Shown here one piece after another: positions 10,089-22,200 of a stretch of 64,000 nucleotides of DNA. The stretch comes from Pelodera strongyloides. Its lineage: Eukaryota; Nematoda; Chromadorea; Rhabditida; Rhabditidae. The notes beneath the pieces are model-generated. The model was given only the letters and a program-made list of their open reading frames with translations. It ran no database searches and was not told where the DNA came from. The position numbers were made by a program, and so were the translations under genes. How positions within the stretch are numbered: position 1 is the first letter of the stretch; each line of letters opens with the position of its first letter. The stretch is from contig JAANDG010000045.1 of assembly GCA_036852015.1 (NCBI GenBank), positions 310,001 to 374,000 of the forward strand, given 5' to 3'.

Positions 10089-12508
10089 ATGGATGCTCAG
10101 CCTCAAGCTGCTAACAACGAACAAAACAACGTAATTTATTTATTTATATTTATTTATTAAAACTCATATAGCTAACAAGTTACAATTGAAGCAACATACC
10201 CATATGTAGAAGCGCGGGCGGAAAATGTATGCTAGGGAGGCACTGCATCGCCAAAATTGCGCGACGCTGTCGCAGCACTCAAAAGTTGTGCGATATCCGC
10301 GCTGCATTGTGCTGCATGCAATTGTGCTACTGTCCATCTTCCCTCGCTCCAGTGAATGACTGTGCATACTTTATAGGTAGTGCCGTTTTTCGTTTCGGAA
10401 AATATTTTCGTGAACTGAAAGATTTTTTTAGTCAGTGCCACAGAGCGCCGCGGATCCAGTGTTTGACATATGCGCCGGGATAGATGAAAAACAGCCGAAT
10501 TTTGGTAAAATTATGGTTTTCCCATGCAAAACTTTTGTAGCCACCCGGATCCGAACCTGTGCACATTTAGCTATTGACATCGCTAAACTATTTTCAGAAA
10601 CTTTCATCAAAAACATTTGGAACTACATTCTCAACTACAGTTGCGAAACGGGTGGAACGGCCATGTATAAGAAGGAAGTGGTTGGTTTGTCAGAACTTAT
10701 TAAATTGATATCTGTAAAGCAAGTCATGGCGCAGTGCGAACGTTCTTGGTTCGAGTGCTATATATCGCGGGTTTGATTCTAGCCCCGTAAGTAACTTTTC
10801 CCATGTTGGGTCCCGCGAGCATAGCATCATATAGTTTTACTTGCATATGTGGTTCCCTTTTATTTATGTTTTATAGGTGTGAGAAATGTTGCACATATAT
10901 CTATAGAAATACATAGGCCTTATGCACCACTCCGACTCCCTCGGGGAAATAGTCCCTGGGGACAGAAAATAGCATTCCACTGTGAGACGCAGAGAAAAAG
11001 ACGGGGAATTTCCCGGTGAATACGGCCTCAGATAATAAGCCATACTGACAATTACTACTTGTGAATATCTTTCAGATATCCAATCTTCTCAAGACGGCGA
11101 AAGGAGTCCTCAGTCAAGAGCCCACTGTACTAGACCTGCAGGTAAGACCGCCGTTAAAGCGAAATACGGGCCGGTTTTTGAAACGCAGCGACTACACTTG
11201 TATTCTTACGCAGCCTCTAGACGACAGTGCTTAGGGTCACATGATATACCTAAAATTCCTGCAAGGGTACACAAATTTGCATGTAATACATGGAAATGCA
11301 ATAGTTTGTATATTTTTCACAACCCACGTGTCATGTCGCTTTAAATTACAACTAATCTTTTTGGACGCCTCTCTGTATCCTCGGACCACTACACGGACAG
11401 GGTGACTCCCTCGTCACACTACTGTCGCTGGCAGGAAAACCGCCCGAGAAGACCTTTTTATTTCTTGGAAACTATTCAGGTATACGGTAGTTTAAAGTGT
11501 CATTGTGTACAAATTATGAAAATATTTTCCTGTGTCGGCCTAACTTTCCCTTTGATTAAAGGGATGAGTTCGGTCGTATATACCTCCCTTGTTAGAAGAA
11601 TAATCGATATAAAGAAATATAAGTATTTGGATCATAAATAACGTTGTTATGACAAAAATAAAAGGTTGAAATCGATAATCAATAAATATTGATCAGGCAT
11701 GGGTTTCGCTCCGCACGAGACACTTTTTATCATTCTCGCGTTCAAAGTACGCTTTCCGAAGAATGTTTATCTGCTGAAGGGATACCACGAGGACGCTGAT
11801 GTGCTAAAGGTATTTATTGATAACACTGATAAAACTCCCCGCAACACTCGGATGCGTGTCAGAGATGAGCGAGAAGTTTACAATTTCAGTTGGCAAACTT
11901 GTTGGGCGCGATAGGTGTGCCAGCTGCCAGCTGAAACTTTACGCCTTTGGGCACTCCTGGCGCACCCACACTCTCATAGACTCCCATAGATAGAAAATTT
12001 TGAGTTGTTACTTGCTTCGGTGCTCAGTGCCGCTACAAGTCTCATAAACTACTGTACTACCACAATCATAGTACTAATTATGCCTGTCCTGTACTCTTTA
12101 ATTTCAGAGTTTGGACTTTGTTAGCGGGTTAATTAAACGCGGACTCGTACCGATGGACACGCCTGTGCAGCCGGACGCGTTGCAAATTTGGAATGAGGTT
12201 ACGGTATGTCTTCCGATGTTTCGCGCGTCAAGTGTGCGCTATTTCGCGACAATTGTATCTTAAAGCGGCATGGCACGTGATTTTCGATACGAGGTAGTTT
12301 AATTTTAACTTGTAGGAAGTTTTGGCCAAGTTGCCGCTCGCCGCAGTGCTCAATGGTAGGATCTTGTGCATGCAAGGCGGACCTGGACCCACGCTTAGAC
12401 AACATGGTATTGGTTATTTATTTGTCGAGAACTACAAACACGCACACGCACACAGACGCCACGCACCCGCACACATACACATACACACGCACACACACTC
12501 ACGCACAT

Positions 12509-12583
<75 letters not shown>

Positions 12584-14448
12584 ACACACGAAAGGATACC
12601 CAGTTAACTCGCGAGCACCTGGCGAAGTCTAAAATGGTGCGCCCAAGCCCAATCACCGCTCAATTTCAATTCCTCAATATCAGTCATTAAAAAATTTCAC
12701 AGAACATAAAAACATTTAAGGACTTTCTCGTCTTCGCACCGTCGAGCGACCTCCGATAAACGACGTGGACGTTAAATTGACTGTGGTATAGAATTTATAT
12801 TACTTTTGTTGTATGTGTTCTATGTTTAATTCAATCTTTTTTTTAACATTTGTGCTTTAGACATACATACAATTATCACACATGGAATCATTCGTAGAAG
12901 TCGGGTATCTTCATGGACGCACACAGACACAAACACAAACACAAACACACACACACGCACGCACGCACACGCACACACACACACAAGCGAGGTGTCTTTT
13001 GGATAAAATATAACTCTATTCAGGAAACAATGTGGTCCTGTCTTCTGCTCACTCCGCGCAAAAACTTTGACGGGATGCCGACGTTCTCGGGTGAGGAACT
13101 GTAGTTATTGAACTATGGACAAACTTAAAGGGATCAGCTCACCTTAAAGTGTGCCTGTATTTTTTTGTTTCTTTATTTTCTATAAGGGATAGTAAAAATT
13201 TGGAATAGAAAAAATAGTGTTCAATTTCAATACTCACGAAGATATTGCCCTTTTTGCATTTCGGCCCGATCAATCCACCATTTTATCACCCAATATCTTT
13301 GTTAGTATTGAAATTGAACACTACTTTTTCTATTCCAAATTTTTATTATCCCTTATAGAAAATAAAGAAACAAAAAAAAACAGACACAATTTAAGGTGAG
13401 CTGATCCCTTTAAAAGTTCCTATCTTTCTCTTTATCCCCCTCTCCCCACTCCCCGCGCTCCATTCTATCGTCTCTACCTTTATCTTATCCCTCTCTTCCC
13501 ACTCTCTCTCTCTATCGTCTCTATATCACCTCTCTCTCTCTCGCCTCTTACACTTCTACGATTTGTTGAATATAAGTTAAAAGTTAAAATTTCAGAAAAG
13601 AACGTCACCGAGTTCTGCAGCGCGAACAAGATTGGATTAATCATTCGAGGCAGGCAATTGGTACGCGTTTCCGTAACTAAAACATAGAGATTCATTTTAC
13701 ACTAAAGGCTTTCCTGTCGCCGTGCATCTCATCTCGATCAGCCTGCCATGCTATCGCCACATTCTCGCGGGCTAGCTGCGTTTGTTTGTGGATATAGGTC
13801 GAAGATGCCGCGCACCTTTTTATCTGGTCGTGCATTTGCGCCAAGCTCTCGCCGCTCGTCTCCCTACTTTCATCAGCGACGCTTACTTCTAGGTAGAGGA
13901 CGGGTTTCTGAACCTTCCAAAAGAAATGCTGACAGTGACTTCGGCGGCAGCGTTTCTGGACAACTTTCGTAATTGTGGCGCCGTGGTCATGCTCAAGAAG
14001 GATCCGTCCAAGGTAGGCTATTATTGACAGTACATCGCATCGTGCGACGTGAGATGACACATCGTATGATGTCGTGAGATGTCGCGCCACGTCATGTCAT
14101 GTAATGTCAATTGATGTCACATGTGTCGTCACATTATGTACCGTTACGTTACAGGACATCCTGTGATGTTACGTAGCGTAACATCATGCGACATTACATA
14201 ACTTGACACGGCATGAAAGCATATGACTTCCCATGAGTCGAGGTCATATCATCGCACTATCAATTAACGTGACATGTGTCGTGACATAATCTTCTGACAT
14301 GACGCGACATGACATCATATGACGTGACCTGACATTACATTACATTTTTCAGATCAACGTTGTTCGTTACCGCGTCCTGGACGCTGAACCCGCCAGTTTG
14401 GACGACAACAAGCCGACAAATGGTCGAAACTCGATTCCAATGCCATAA
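10089..14448 (+). CDS. PP1-like protein phosphatase with destroyed active site (pseudophosphatase)
   Basis: Eleven exons join in phase: 10089-10130, 11076-11141, 11401-11479, 11697-11809, 12108-12203, 12316-12406, 12721-12770, 13024-13090, 13596-13660, 13893-14012, 14353-14448, for 294 residues and TAA. The fold signature is that of PPP phosphatases: PPEKTFLFLGNY (family LFLGDY), RFPKNVYLLKGYHED (family LLRGNHE), LPLAAVLNGRILCMQGGPGP (family CCHGGLSP), a conserved WS, IGLIIRGRQ (family LICRAHQ) and VEDGF. Compared with PP1, the GDIHGQ loop is deleted, the GDYVDRG aspartates are N and G, the RGNHE asparagine is Y, the HGG histidine is Q and the RAHQ histidine is R; only the RGNHE histidine remains. 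Catalysis by the usual two-metal mechanism should be impossible. The intact frame suggests selection, perhaps as a binding or scaffold protein. The seventh exon's acceptor (TTTAAG) is atypical. Confidence 0.88.
10915..11033. repeat. MITE-like element, family B
   Basis: Carries CCCTCGGGGAAATAGTCCC, GGGGACAGAAAATAGCATTC and GAGACGCAGAGAAAAAGACG as in the other copies. It lies in intron 1 of the PP1-like gene. Confidence 0.8.
11154..11345. repeat. chimeric MITE-like element (family A left end, family C right end)
   Basis: The left end is TTAAAGCGAAATACGGGCCG as in family A; the right end is CCCACGTGTCATGTCGCTTT as in family C. Located in intron 2 of the PP1-like gene, where the missing GDIHGQ-coding segment would be expected. 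Confidence 0.75.
12433..12592. repeat. (CA)n microsatellite
   Basis: A long CA run with CG interruptions, beginning just after the donor of a PP1-like exon. A second CA run lies at 12922-12984 in the next intron. Confidence 0.95.
13126..13415. repeat. inverted-repeat element in PP1-like intron
   Basis: Arms of about 110 bp (13126-13238 and 13303-13415) are near reverse complements; outer ends read AAAGGGATCAGCTCACCTTA and TAAGGTGAGCTGATCCCTTT. The centre is about 65 bp. It is unlike families A-C. Confidence 0.88.
14040..14345. repeat. degenerate ATGTCATGTGACAT-type repeat field
   Basis: Most of the last PP1-like intron is built from short units such as TGACAT, ATGTC and GTGACAT in both orientations, making it dyad-rich. 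No fixed period is visible by eye. Confidence 0.75.
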
Positions 14449-14509
14449 TTATTATATAATGATTATCCAGTTATCTGATCTCTGAGAATATAATATTTCA
14501 TGCAGTCTC

Positions 14510-14566
14510 AATAAAGTATGATGTTTTTGTGTTATGTTAGTCTAGTACAAACTACAAACCAATAAA
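14510..14566 (+). terminator. polyadenylation signals of the PP1-like gene
   Basis: AATAAA occurs at 14510-14515 and again at 14561-14566, 62 and 113 bases after the stop. Either would suit 3' end formation before the convergent minus-strand gene that ends at 14647. Confidence 0.65.
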
Positions 14567-14646
14567 GAGCTGATAGTTGTGGCACATACTACATACAGTA
14601 CACACACGACACATATTATTTTATTATTGTTGCGGTTACTGTTGAT

Positions 14647-17600
14647 TTAATCTTGATGGTTGTCTTGTCTCGTTCGCTCCAACCACTTGCGCCTGAGAAT
14701 CTTGACCTGCGTAGAGGAGAAAGATTGTCGTTTTGAGCACGGATGCAGTGTACACTGAGCATCACATGGATTGGGAGAGTATGGAGAACAACAGCAGTAA
14801 CACCGGCCCTCGATACTGAAGTAGGAATTTAAAGAGGTATGGCATGCGGGTTGCGAATCAACATGGTCCTTACCGGTACAGATGGGGAAAAGTTGTATAT
14901 AATAGCCCGGAGCGCGCCACAGGGAGCAAAACAACATATCTTATAGCCATTCCCAAATGCGCGCGCTCCTGGCGCACATGTGGCTCACATGAGGTGTGCG
15001 GCAGCTCCGGGCGCACCTTTTTCAAAAGAAAAACAGAGCTAACCTGATACAATTGAGGGGTTTCAATGCCCAAACTTGATTTCGAATCGCTTCGGGAACG
15101 AGTGCGCCCAGAAAGTCCACAGCTGTAGTATGCCTGGAATTTAATACAAAGTTATTATATCTTACTACCCTAGCAAAATGAACTTTGCTTACTAATAATC
15201 TAAAATAATAAGGTGCTTGAGATATACAATGCGCGCCGCGAGGATGATGGAAGCATAAAGCATATCAGATGATGTAAAAACAAGCGACATTTCCACCAAA
15301 AAAGAGTAAAAAGAACATTAGGTCCAGTGCGTACACAGAGTCTTGTGATTCAGCTACGTAAAAATAATACAGGTGGACCGTAATTTAAATTTAGCTTCAG
15401 TTACCGTAACTGATCTACCGTGATCATAAAAAAGTTACCTTGGTGGCCATACACTACACCGACCGGTGGACGCATCGTAAGCCTGTGGTGTCATAGCACA
15501 AGCTTGCCTTTCCGTAGGAAGGTCGCAAACTCTATCCACCACACCAAAGGAGTTACCACTGAAAAATATATAATGCTACCGTACTTATATTTTATTTTGT
15601 GTTTTTTTTTTATTTAGCGGCTATCCACTATGCCAAAAGTATTGTCACTAAAAACTATTTGGTTTTATTTGTTTCTCTGTTGATTTTTTTACTCTTTGCT
15701 AATATGCATCAGTATATAAAAGCTATGTGTTTCAGGGTGTTCGTAAAACAAGGGGTAGTAACTATTTTTTTATTTCCATGTTGTTTTTTTATTACATTTA
15801 CAAATCAAGAGATCTATATATGTTCGGTTGCGTAATGACTTACGAACGGGAACGTATTTATGCTAATTTTCTCGAATGTAGCACGACTTTTTATTCTTAT
15901 TTATGTTCATTTACATACGCTGCATACGAATGCTGGCCTACTCGATGTGTTTCAAAATCCGGCCGGTATTTCGCTTTAATTATAATAAAGTTATGCAATT
16001 ACCCCGGCTGATAGTCACATCTAGGACTGCAAGCAACTTGCACATTACACATCCCACACGCAGTCGCTGATTTATTGAACAGTTCGGCGTAATCCATGGC
16101 TTTTTGTACAATCGGGTTTCCGATACCGGTGATTAGCTGAAATTAAAGATATATAGAAAGACAAATAAAATGATAAAGTGTACACCCTTTTACCAACTGA
16201 ATCCGCAGAAATAGCTCATCGATTAATATTCGCCAGTTATCAAGCCAGCAATCAACTGTTAAAGGGACAGGCCCATCAAACGAAACCTATATTTACGAAA
16301 TGTTCATAATGTATATAAAGCATTTTTATTACAATATATACAAACCAAATTTCACCTACTCTCACCCTCGAGGACTTTTTCCGATGCGCTCATCGTATAT
16401 GTATACCGTAAAACTGTAGAGATCGAAGCTGTCTATGCAAATTTATCAAGAAATTAAAATGTGAACTAAATTTGCATATACATCTTGGAAATATACCAAG
16501 CATATGACCGTCTGGGACGGTAGAGTATGACCGTCTGGGACGCTAAGCTTTGAAACACCCTATATGGCTTTGTACAAACCAATGCGCGTGAGTTCCAACT
16601 CTAGTGCTCAAATGATTATGATCGCTGTCGGTGAGATCTTTGGTTTTTTTTACTTATTATTGTAGATAACTCTCGCGAGTGCAGGCGTAATTGCATTCCT
16701 CATTCTTTTTTATCAAAGTGCTAACTTCCTTTGTTTCTTATATCAATAGAGATGCAAAAAGAAAGAGAGAGAGAGAGAGAGAGAGTGATGGTGAAAAATA
16801 CCAGTTTTGTATCAATGTATCAACAAAAAAATTCGCTTGCATTTGATTTATTGCTGTCTCAAAATAACAGAGTACAAAAAATGAATGACAATAACACAAT
16901 GTACGAAGTACAAAGAACAACATAAGAACTTTACAATTTTAAATACATAGATATATAAGCGAAGAATGAAATTATCCAATATAGAAGCTAATTGTCTAAC
17001 CTACAACGCGCAACGTAGCGCAATGGAGCAATTCCCAACGCCAAAAAAGAAGAGGGTTTGCCGCAGGAGCGCAACACAGGTATGGAGGTTGCCCTTTTGC
17101 GGTCCTGAGGCGCACCTGCAGCGCTATCCACGAGAAGAAACGCGAGTGCTCCAATTGAATTGAATAACTTTGCGCGCGCCAAATAATAGATGGTGCGCCG
17201 CTGATGTGGCTACCCTCTTTTCATCCATGTGGGATAAACAAGCCAAGTATTCCTTACCGACATGTAACGATTCCTGTAGCACTGTTCCGGCAGTCGACTC
17301 CAAAACGTCCGATCGGCAGTGGAAAAGCAAGGTCCATAATCAGACCAATTTTCACAGTTTGATGTTTTGCCCGCCTGAAATATAAATAAGAAAATAAATA
17401 TTTTACGCTTCACGTGCACCTTTTGAGTAAACGGAAAAGATTGACTAATAAAGCTAGTCAGAACTTCTTTTCCGCTTTCTAGTCGTGTTCCTCTATGGGT
17501 TTTTACTCCCGAAAACCACTTGTCGCAACTAAGAGTAACAGATTTATACTACACGTTCTTTGAATGATTAGTTTTCAATTGTCATTTCAATAGACTAAAT

Positions 17601-17724
17601 TATAAAGTAAAAATAAAAATACCTGCGAGACGCTCGAAAATGCCGAGGCTAGGAATGCATCCACAGTGGTTAGAAAAATACATGATGGTATAATTAAAAA
17701 CAGAAATAGGGTTTTCCTGTGCAT
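14647..17724 (-). CDS. secreted cysteine-rich protein, unknown function
   Basis: Six exons join in phase on minus: 17623-17724, 17258-17374, 16003-16136, 15439-15558, 15044-15133 and 14647-14815, for 243 residues. The N terminus [20 protein letters not shown] is a signal peptide ending near TTVDA. The mature part has about 18 cysteines: a [10 protein letters not shown] segment that recalls thrombospondin type 1-like modules, [14 protein letters not shown], and a dense [13 protein letters not shown] stretch near the C terminus, then a short basic tail. No enzyme motif or membrane segment follows the signal peptide, so extracellular location is inferred. I do not recognise the family as a whole. 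The gene converges on the PP1-like gene and diverges from orc-1. Confidence 0.8.
15850..15979. repeat. truncated MITE-like element, family A
   Basis: Only the right two thirds are present, ending CCGGCCGGTATTTCGCTTTA, close to the donor of the third exon of the cysteine-rich gene. Confidence 0.8.
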
Positions 17725-19266
17725 CCTTACAGTGTCATGCACAATCAATGATAGGCTAGGATGCTATCATCCGCTGATAAAAATAACCGGGAGCTAAGAA
17801 CCGGTCCAGACCTTATATGAGCACAATTTCCTGTTGTTGTTTAACCGGGATTATTTGAAAAGAAACACTCGAAAATGATTAGTTTTCTAGAAAATCGTGA
17901 TTTTTAAAAAGCGCAGAGCACTGTCTCTAGCACTGTCTCCGTAAGCAAAAATCACAGTTTTAAGGTATATATTTGGAAACGTTAGGTGTTATGTTATGAT
18001 AACACCGCTATCATCCATGAATGCTAGGACGAACACTCCTCAGTGGGGTAGCTGGCGTAGGTAGTGGGCGGCGACAACCTGGCGCTAAAATGGCGCCCGG
18101 CGAGAAAAAAGCGAAAAAATAAAAATAAAAAAGTGCGCAACGACTTCGTGGGAGGCTTAGTGAACTTGCGTGAATTTTGTTCAGAGCGCGGACCAGGTAT
18201 ATTTTCTTAGAGTAGTGAACATTTTAGTTTAAATGAACGCTATAAATGCGTTGTCTTTTTGTTTTCTCGTAAACCCTGTAGCGTATTGACATACTTTATT
18301 TTAATGCTTCATTAAAACGCACTTCGTCACACGAGGGAAACTCCGCGTACGTAAAAAAGAAGTTCACTACGGCGGGGTGGCGGCGCACCCCGCTGTAGCG
18401 GTAGGTGTATGTGCGCCGTGCGTGAGCCCCATGTGCGTCCTGAGGAAGCCGTAGATGTGCTCTTTTAGAAGTCGCGCAACCCGGCGCATCCGCCGCGCGC
18501 CCTAGGCGGGATGTGCGGCCCCGTTGTGGCGGTCCCTCTTTTTTTGCGCGACGATGTCACCAATTTTCACGTTGCACTTCATTTCTAATATTTATTATTC
18601 GCAGTGTAACCATTCGTACAATAGTCCACACATGTGCTCGTTCAGACATTCGAACCAACTTCTGTAAAATACATAATGATACATAATGATCTGTAAAATA
18701 CAAAATGCATAAAGCATTAGTGTATTATTGTTTGCCCCGCTTCTGATACATTCACGAGGGTATGATCGAAATTTTTTCTACATTTGAAGATAAAAGGAGA
18801 ATAAAATGATTCTCATTGTCAGTATTTTTGCAACACATCCTGGAGAGTTTCACTAAAAATTTTTTTCACAAAACCTCACAAGCAGGTAATTTTTATATCG
18901 TTCGCAGGTACCGTAGTTACATCGCCACATGCAACAAATCTGCGAGTTGGCTTTTCGCCAACAAAATGGTGTCGAAACTTTTAAAATATGTATACACCTT
19001 TAGTAATTTTTGAAATTTAATTTTTTTTGTTGTTCATCGAAAAAGTTTATTTTTCGTTTTATTATTCACTCAATTTCACAATATAACGACGTTATTAATG
19101 GACGCTTTACTTCTATTTCAATGTGTACAGGAAGTACTCAGAAGTGCTTCCTACTCTCTCTCTCTGTCAAGCGTTCCAACTTCTAACTGTAAGGGTCGGT
19201 CGTCTTGGTTCTTTTCTTTTTAGTCTTATTTGTTGATTTAGTCTCTTTTTCGCGCAGGGAGCATTG
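17725..19266. promoter_or_regulatory. divergent spacer between the cysteine-rich gene and orc-1
   Basis: About 1.5 kb that should carry the promoters of both divergent genes. No TATA-like or named factor site is assigned. It contains a strongly GC-rich stretch (about 18040-18540) with many GCGC and GGCGCAC words, followed by AT-rich sequence up to the orc-1 start. Confidence 0.5.
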
Positions 19267-22200
19267 ATGCCTACCAGGTCTGCGACGATCCTGAAGGAGA
19301 ACACAGCCAAAAGTGTATGTTAAATATACTTTTCGAACGTACTACGCACATGATTACACTATGATTTATTATTAAATAATAGTTAATTGAATTTGTGTGT
19401 GTCCTTTATTGTTTCACATATAAAAGAGTAACTGTAGTATGCGCTAGCACCCTGTGCGTTACGGAAGTCACATTATAATAAAATGTTCCACCGGCCTATA
19501 AAAAGGGTGGCGAGCCAATCAAAGCTCGTTATGCATAAGAACAAGTGTGTGGTTGGCTTCATCCGCTAGATTTCAGATGTTTCATAAGTATGGAAAGACG
19601 CCTTCAGGCGGCGTAACCGTCGGTTGTTTCATATTTTTGTTCCAGCCTAGCAAGAATCTGCGATCATGTAAGCTACCAGTTCCAGAGACGCCAACAAAGA
19701 TTGTCGGTGCTCTCCAATCGTTGGTAAATGGTTATATTCATGTTCCTTAATCGTAATATCTTTTGAAATCAGAATTTTGGTTTTTTCGATTAAAATAGCA
19801 ACTAAAGAAAATTTTCTGGTTGTGTCCGCTATTTTAGTTTACTATCAGCCTCTGCCGAATCAGTATCAAATTCTGATTTGAGAATCGAAACTCCCACCAC
19901 AGGAAGTTTATCTTTTGTTTAGAGCGTGCAGTCGGCTACTATGGACCGACGCGTCAGGAAGCCCAGCGTATGTATTTAGTATTTGTCTGTTTCGGTTTCC
20001 ATGTTGTGAAAATTGGAAGTACTGCTGGTTTGATAGCCCTTTCACCACATGTGCATAGGAGTAAAAAAACAATAGAAGCACATAGACTCGAGGATTCGAG
20101 TGATGTCTATTTATGTTGATCATCACTCAGTACTTCTCCCTTTGCCTTTGCACATGTAATTTATGGAACTACAAATAAGTAGACAGCTAATGCTTCTACT
20201 GTTAGTGATAGAGATATAATGCTGTGTATTTTTGTTCTAGGCCAACAAGAATCTGCGATCATGTAAGCCGGCAATGCTAGAGATAGAGACGCCATCGAAG
20301 GCGATTGCAAATGCGCTCCAATCTTTGGTAAGTGGCATCCTAATACTTTGTTTAGTCATCTGGATACAAAATAACAGCTAGGCTAGCATAGGGTTTGTGA
20401 TTTGTTCTGGGGATATTTTAATCATAAATCATATATGTAGCGATCCGATATGATCCGATGTGCCCCGATATGTACTAGATATCTTCCAATCTTTTGGCTT
20501 AACTTTTACTAGTTTCTTTTGCACTCCATTAGTACAAGCCTAGTGCTAATGGTATGAAAACAAAACAAGTAAAACCTTAACCTCACGTTTTCCTCATGCT
20601 CGTAGTGTTTGTCGCCGAAGCGGCCGAAGGAAACGTATACCTTTTTTAGACCGTCCAATCGGCAACGAAGGACACCAATAATAGACGCCGGAGGGGACCA
20701 AACGTATGTCTTTGTTTCTTACCGTTACTTTGAACTTGGCAGTAGTTTCATATAAGTAGCCCAATGCCTTTTCATCGTATTAGTATAGGACTAATTTTCT
20801 AAAGTTGGAGATCGCAGATAGCTCAACTTATGAAGCTATACCCATGGAATTTACGCCCTACAAGTGCAAGTCTACAAATACTCGGTTGGCTTTGCTTTAT
20901 CTGAAGAAAACTTTGAAATCTCCTCTCCAGCCTCCAGCCATTCTCCGTGGCGGATTGATTGCAGAATGCTAGATCCGCTGTTCCCATGAGTTCAGTTCCT
21001 TGTAGCTGATTGATGGTGTTATCTGACTGATTAGAATATGTTCACTTCGGTGGACGTATTTCTAAAATTGGAACAATACAGAGAAGATTCACATCTCACA
21101 TGGCCCTTGCGCAAGGATGACACGAAAATTGTATGAATACAGTACAGTAGTTGTAGTTGTAGTTATTTATATTTTAGAAGTCAAGATCTCCGGGTCCTTT
21201 TGATACGTATGACGATGAAAAAGAGAATGTACCACCAAAAGATTGCGAGGAAAGGGTGACCAGATCGCGCTCCAGAGTGAGTTCTGTTTTTTTTGTAAGG
21301 GGTTTACTAAAGCGATAGAACAACCGGTGATTTGCATCGAACCAGCACTCCGGTAAACTTTTCGGGACAAGTCAGAACCTTTTGCCCCTGCCCGTGTATT
21401 GTACCACCTTTAAACAAAGGATCACGCTTCTGCAGCGCCAGATATTATCTTATTATGTAAAGGGGAATGGTTTATTTGGCGTCATGTCGGAAACGAAATC
21501 CATACTACGTTTCAAAGATTTGGCATAAGCTATAAACAGTCCAACTTTTCGCAACTCCAAAATAAGCCAAATTAGCCAAATGAGTCTCGGTACCTTAAAG
21601 CGAAATACCAGCCGGTTTTTGAAACGCATCTCAAATATCAACATTCTTGTGCAGTTATGCTAAAAGGGGTCTATTGGGGTCTATTTTTTATTCAAATTTA
21701 AGCTCATTTGCATATGAAGCATAGGAAAGCAGGGAGTGGTCGATGCGTTTCAAAAACCGGCCGGTATTTCGCTTTAATCATTGACAATACGTTTCAGACG
21801 TTTCCTATAAGTATGCCTATTTTTGTGAGGCTTTGAAGTATTGGAAAGACGCCTCAGGCGGCGATAGCCGTCTGGAGTATTTATAATCCAGATCGTTTAG
21901 TCCCGATCCCGAGCACTACCTAATAAAGCTCTTGCTTTCGCGACTGCGACGCCAGCGAGAGTTGTGGACCCGTCTGCGGAAATCCCTGACGCTTTCTTGT
22001 CTCCCGTGGAATCAAAGAATGAGACGTCTACGTCAAAAGGAGATTTGGTCAAACCGGAAATACTAAACGTAAGATTTTGTGTGGTATCCTTTTCCATTTT
22101 CGCTCTAGACGAGAGAGAGAGAGAGAGCGTGTCGCGATGTTTTCCTTTCGATAACAAAACGTGCATAGAGTTTGTTTGGCAGCTTGCTTTTGTGCAGTGC

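Noticed and set aside
10540..10580. Weak tRNA-like B box text in the first PP1-like intron
   Set aside because: Only the T-arm-like part (GGATCCGAACCTGT) is present; no D arm or anticodon arm can be placed.
13692..14090. 132-codon minus-strand frame
   Set aside because: It is antisense to a well supported PP1-like exon (13893-14012) and has no splice or family support.
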